Origin: Myxococcales bacterium
GTDB lineage: Bacteria; Myxococcota_A; Polyangia; Haliangiales; Haliangiaceae
NCBI GenBank assembly: GCA_028287135.1
Contig: JAQBQE010000042.1
Span: 1-32,875, forward strand
Reading direction: 5' to 3'
DNA: 32,875 bases
The notes under the pieces are model-generated. The model saw nothing but the letters and a program-made list of their open reading frames with translations. It searched no databases and had not been told where the DNA came from. Below are positions 31,624-32,875 of the stretch, in pieces (position 1 is the first letter of the stretch; every line of letters starts with the position of its first letter). The translations under genes were made by a program, and so were the position numbers.

Positions 31624-31632
31624 TGCTATGCT
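31624..31632 (+). promoter_or_regulatory. Extended -10 element of the Uma2-family gene
   Basis: TGCTATGCT is an extended -10 (TGn plus TATGCT) followed by seven bases and the ATG at 31640. If it is the promoter, the ATG at 31628 inside it cannot be the start of that transcript. Confidence 0.4.
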
Positions 31633-31639
31633 GCTACCG

Positions 31640-32206
31640 ATGCTGGATCTCGAGGACATCAAGCCCGGCGGCCTCCGGCGCCTCAGCCGGCGCGAGTACA
31701 ATGACCTCGCGCGCCTCGGCGCGTTCGACCACGAGAAGGTCGAGCTGTTGCGCGGGATGCTCGTCACCATGAGTCCGCAGGGGACGCCGCACATGCGGAT
31801 GGTCGTCTGGCTCAACCGGCGGTTGATCAAGTCGCTCGACGAGAGCTGGGAGGTCCGGCCGGGGCTGTCGTTCGCGGCTGCCGACGACTCGGAGCCCGAG
31901 CCCGACCTGATGGTGACGTCTGATTCCTCGAAGCTCGATGACGCGCCGACCACGGCGTTCCTGCTGATCGAGGTCTCGAATTCGTCGCTGCGCCGGGACC
32001 GGAAGATCAAGCTCCCGATCTACGCCGAGGCCGGCGTGCCGGAGTACTGGATCGTCAATGTCTCCAGGCCCGGCGAGGTCACGGTCGAGGTCTACACCGA
32101 GCCGACCGCGTCGGGGTACGCGCAGATGGTGACGCTGCGCGACGGCGACACCCTGCGTCCGCTGCAGGTGCCGATCGAGATCGCGGTCGCCGATCTGCCG
32201 CGCTGA
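31640..32206 (+). CDS. Uma2-family (DUF820) restriction-endonuclease-fold protein
   Basis: A 188-residue protein of the Uma2 family, which has a PD-(D/E)XK nuclease-like fold and is expanded in cyanobacteria and some other environmental bacteria. Visible motifs: VELLRGMLVTMSPQGTPH, the Asp of EPEPDLMV, and the Glu and Lys of LIEVSNSSLRRDRKIKLPIYAEAGVPEYWIVN, which together form the expected active-site triad. Cellular targets of this family are not known. The start at 31640 fits a -10 seven bases upstream; the in-frame ATG at 31628, preceded by GGTGAG, is an equally possible start and would add MLLP. Only three bases separate its stop from that of the convergent acyl-CoA dehydrogenase gene. 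Confidence 0.87.
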   Translation: MLDLEDIKPGGLRRLSRREYNDLARLGAFDHEKVELLRGMLVTMSPQGTPHMRMVVWLNRRLIKSLDESWEVRPGLSFAAADDSEPEPDLMVTSDSSKLDDAPTTAFLLIEVSNSSLRRDRKIKLPIYAEAGVPEYWIVNVSRPGEVTVEVYTEPTASGYAQMVTLRDGDTLRPLQVPIEIAVADLPR

Positions 32207-32209
32207 TCG

Positions 32210-32875
32210 CTACGTCGGGTTCTGCCCGGTCAGGTGGCGGGAGATGATCCGGCGCTGGATCTGTGCCGTGCCCTCGAAGATGTCGTAGATCTTCGCGTCG
32301 CGATACCACTTCTCGACCGGATGACCGGGCTCGAGCGCCTCCTCACCGAGGAGCACCATCGCGCGGGTGGTCACGAGCTGCGCGGTGCGCGCGCCGTGCG
32401 CCTTCGCCATCGACGACTCGGCGACGTTCTCGATGTGGTGATCCGCCATCCACGCGGCACGGTGCGCGAGCATCCGCGACGCGGTGATCTCCATGTTCAT
32501 CTCGGCAAGCTCGAACATGATGTGCTGGTGGCTCGCCATCGGCGTGCCGTGCAGCGTTCCGGCGCGAACGCGATCGAGCAGGAATTCGTACGCGGCGCGT
32601 GCGATCCCGACCGCCTGCGAGGCGACGACGGGTCGCGTCGAGTCGAGCATCTTCTTGGTGTCGGCGAGGCCACCGGCGCCATCGCCGCTCGCACCGAGCA
32701 TCATGTCCTTGTGGACGCGCACGTCCTCGAAGTGAACCTGCGCGGTCTCCGAGGCGCGAATCCCGAGCTTGACCTCCTTCTTGCCGGGCACGAGGCCCGG
32801 CGTCTCGCGCGCCACGATGAAGCCGCGCACGCCCGCGCGACCCGCGCTCGCTTCGGTCTGCGCCCACACGACGTA
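32210..32875 (-). CDS. Acyl-CoA dehydrogenase, C-terminal part, 5' end outside the window
   Basis: The minus-strand frame is open to the right edge of the window (Tyr-Val-Val-Trp-Ala-Gln), so the N-terminal part lies outside. The visible 221 residues hold the end of the middle beta domain (VKLGIRASETAQVHFEDVRV) and the C-terminal four-helix bundle (RPVVASQAVGIARAAYEFLLDRV, AKAHGARTAQLVTTRAMVLLG, then KWYRDAKIYDIFEGTAQIQR). The catalytic Glu position of many acyl-CoA dehydrogenases, just before GTAQIQR, is present as YDIFEGTAQIQR. The enzyme would oxidise acyl-CoA to 2-enoyl-CoA with FAD; chain length is not predictable from this part. It is convergent with the Uma2 gene. Confidence 0.93.
   Translation of the reverse strand, partial: YVVWAQTEASAGRAGVRGFIVARETPGLVPGKKEVKLGIRASETAQVHFEDVRVHKDMMLGASGDGAGGLADTKKMLDSTRPVVASQAVGIARAAYEFLLDRVRAGTLHGTPMASHQHIMFELAEMNMEITASRMLAHRAAWMADHHIENVAESSMAKAHGARTAQLVTTRAMVLLGEEALEPGHPVEKWYRDAKIYDIFEGTAQIQRRIISRHLTGQNPT

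Noticed and set aside
31526..31639. N-terminal extension of the Uma2 protein from a GTG near 31526
   Set aside because: The frame is open, but the Uma2 family length is already met from 31640, and the extra sequence shows no family motif.

Overview
The window is GC-rich DNA carrying genes typical of Myxococcota (the myxobacterial or 'deltaproteobacterial' lineage). The evidence is a PEGA-domain envelope protein, a protein ending in a MYXO-CTERM-like sorting tail, several proteins with MopE-type CNGxDDDCDG metal-binding motifs, many large secreted lipoproteins and high G/C at third codon positions. Genus or family cannot be set from this alone. No rRNA, tRNA, CRISPR array, transposase or phage gene was seen. 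No intergenic stretch exceeds about 260 bases.

Left part (1-5464): the 3' part of a PEGA-domain protein, then a molybdopterin oxidoreductase of the FdhF/YdeP family. A noncoding array of about seven 14-bp tandem repeats follows, between the oxidoreductase and a convergent RecQ helicase gene.

Cell-surface block 1 (5655-10582): a 1150-residue protein (Gly-rich region, vWA domain, five MopE motifs, Cys-rich repeats, sorting tail) overlaps by one base a lipoprotein with four MopE motifs and an FGE/SUMF1-like domain. They form a translationally coupled pair.

Chaperone and lipid block (10805-15137): on the minus strand lie an Hsp70 that lacks the helical lid, an overlapping small J-domain protein, and a FabH-like ketoacyl-ACP synthase III. 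A PAP2-family membrane phosphatase diverges from them.

Cell-surface block 2 (15394-29112): a 1674-residue lipoprotein built of about 12 Ig/cadherin-like repeats ends in a stack of hairpins. After it come two closely related, convergent CRTAC1-like lipoprotein genes (MopE motifs, FG-GAP repeats, ASPIC/UnbV). They form an inverted repeat with arms of about 2.4 kb, and each arm includes its own promoter. A small lipoprotein of unknown role and a vanadium-haloperoxidase-like lipoprotein follow.

Right end (29194-32875): an APC-type amino-acid permease fused to universal-stress-protein-like domains, a Uma2-family nuclease-fold protein, and the C-terminal part of an acyl-CoA dehydrogenase.

The main points for follow-up are the inverted duplicated lipoprotein cassette, the lidless Hsp70/J-protein pair, and a recurrent TANNNT hexamer 5-11 bases upstream of seven start codons that lack a Shine-Dalgarno sequence, which suggests leaderless transcription. 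Most gene calls rest on motifs recognised by eye, without database search.
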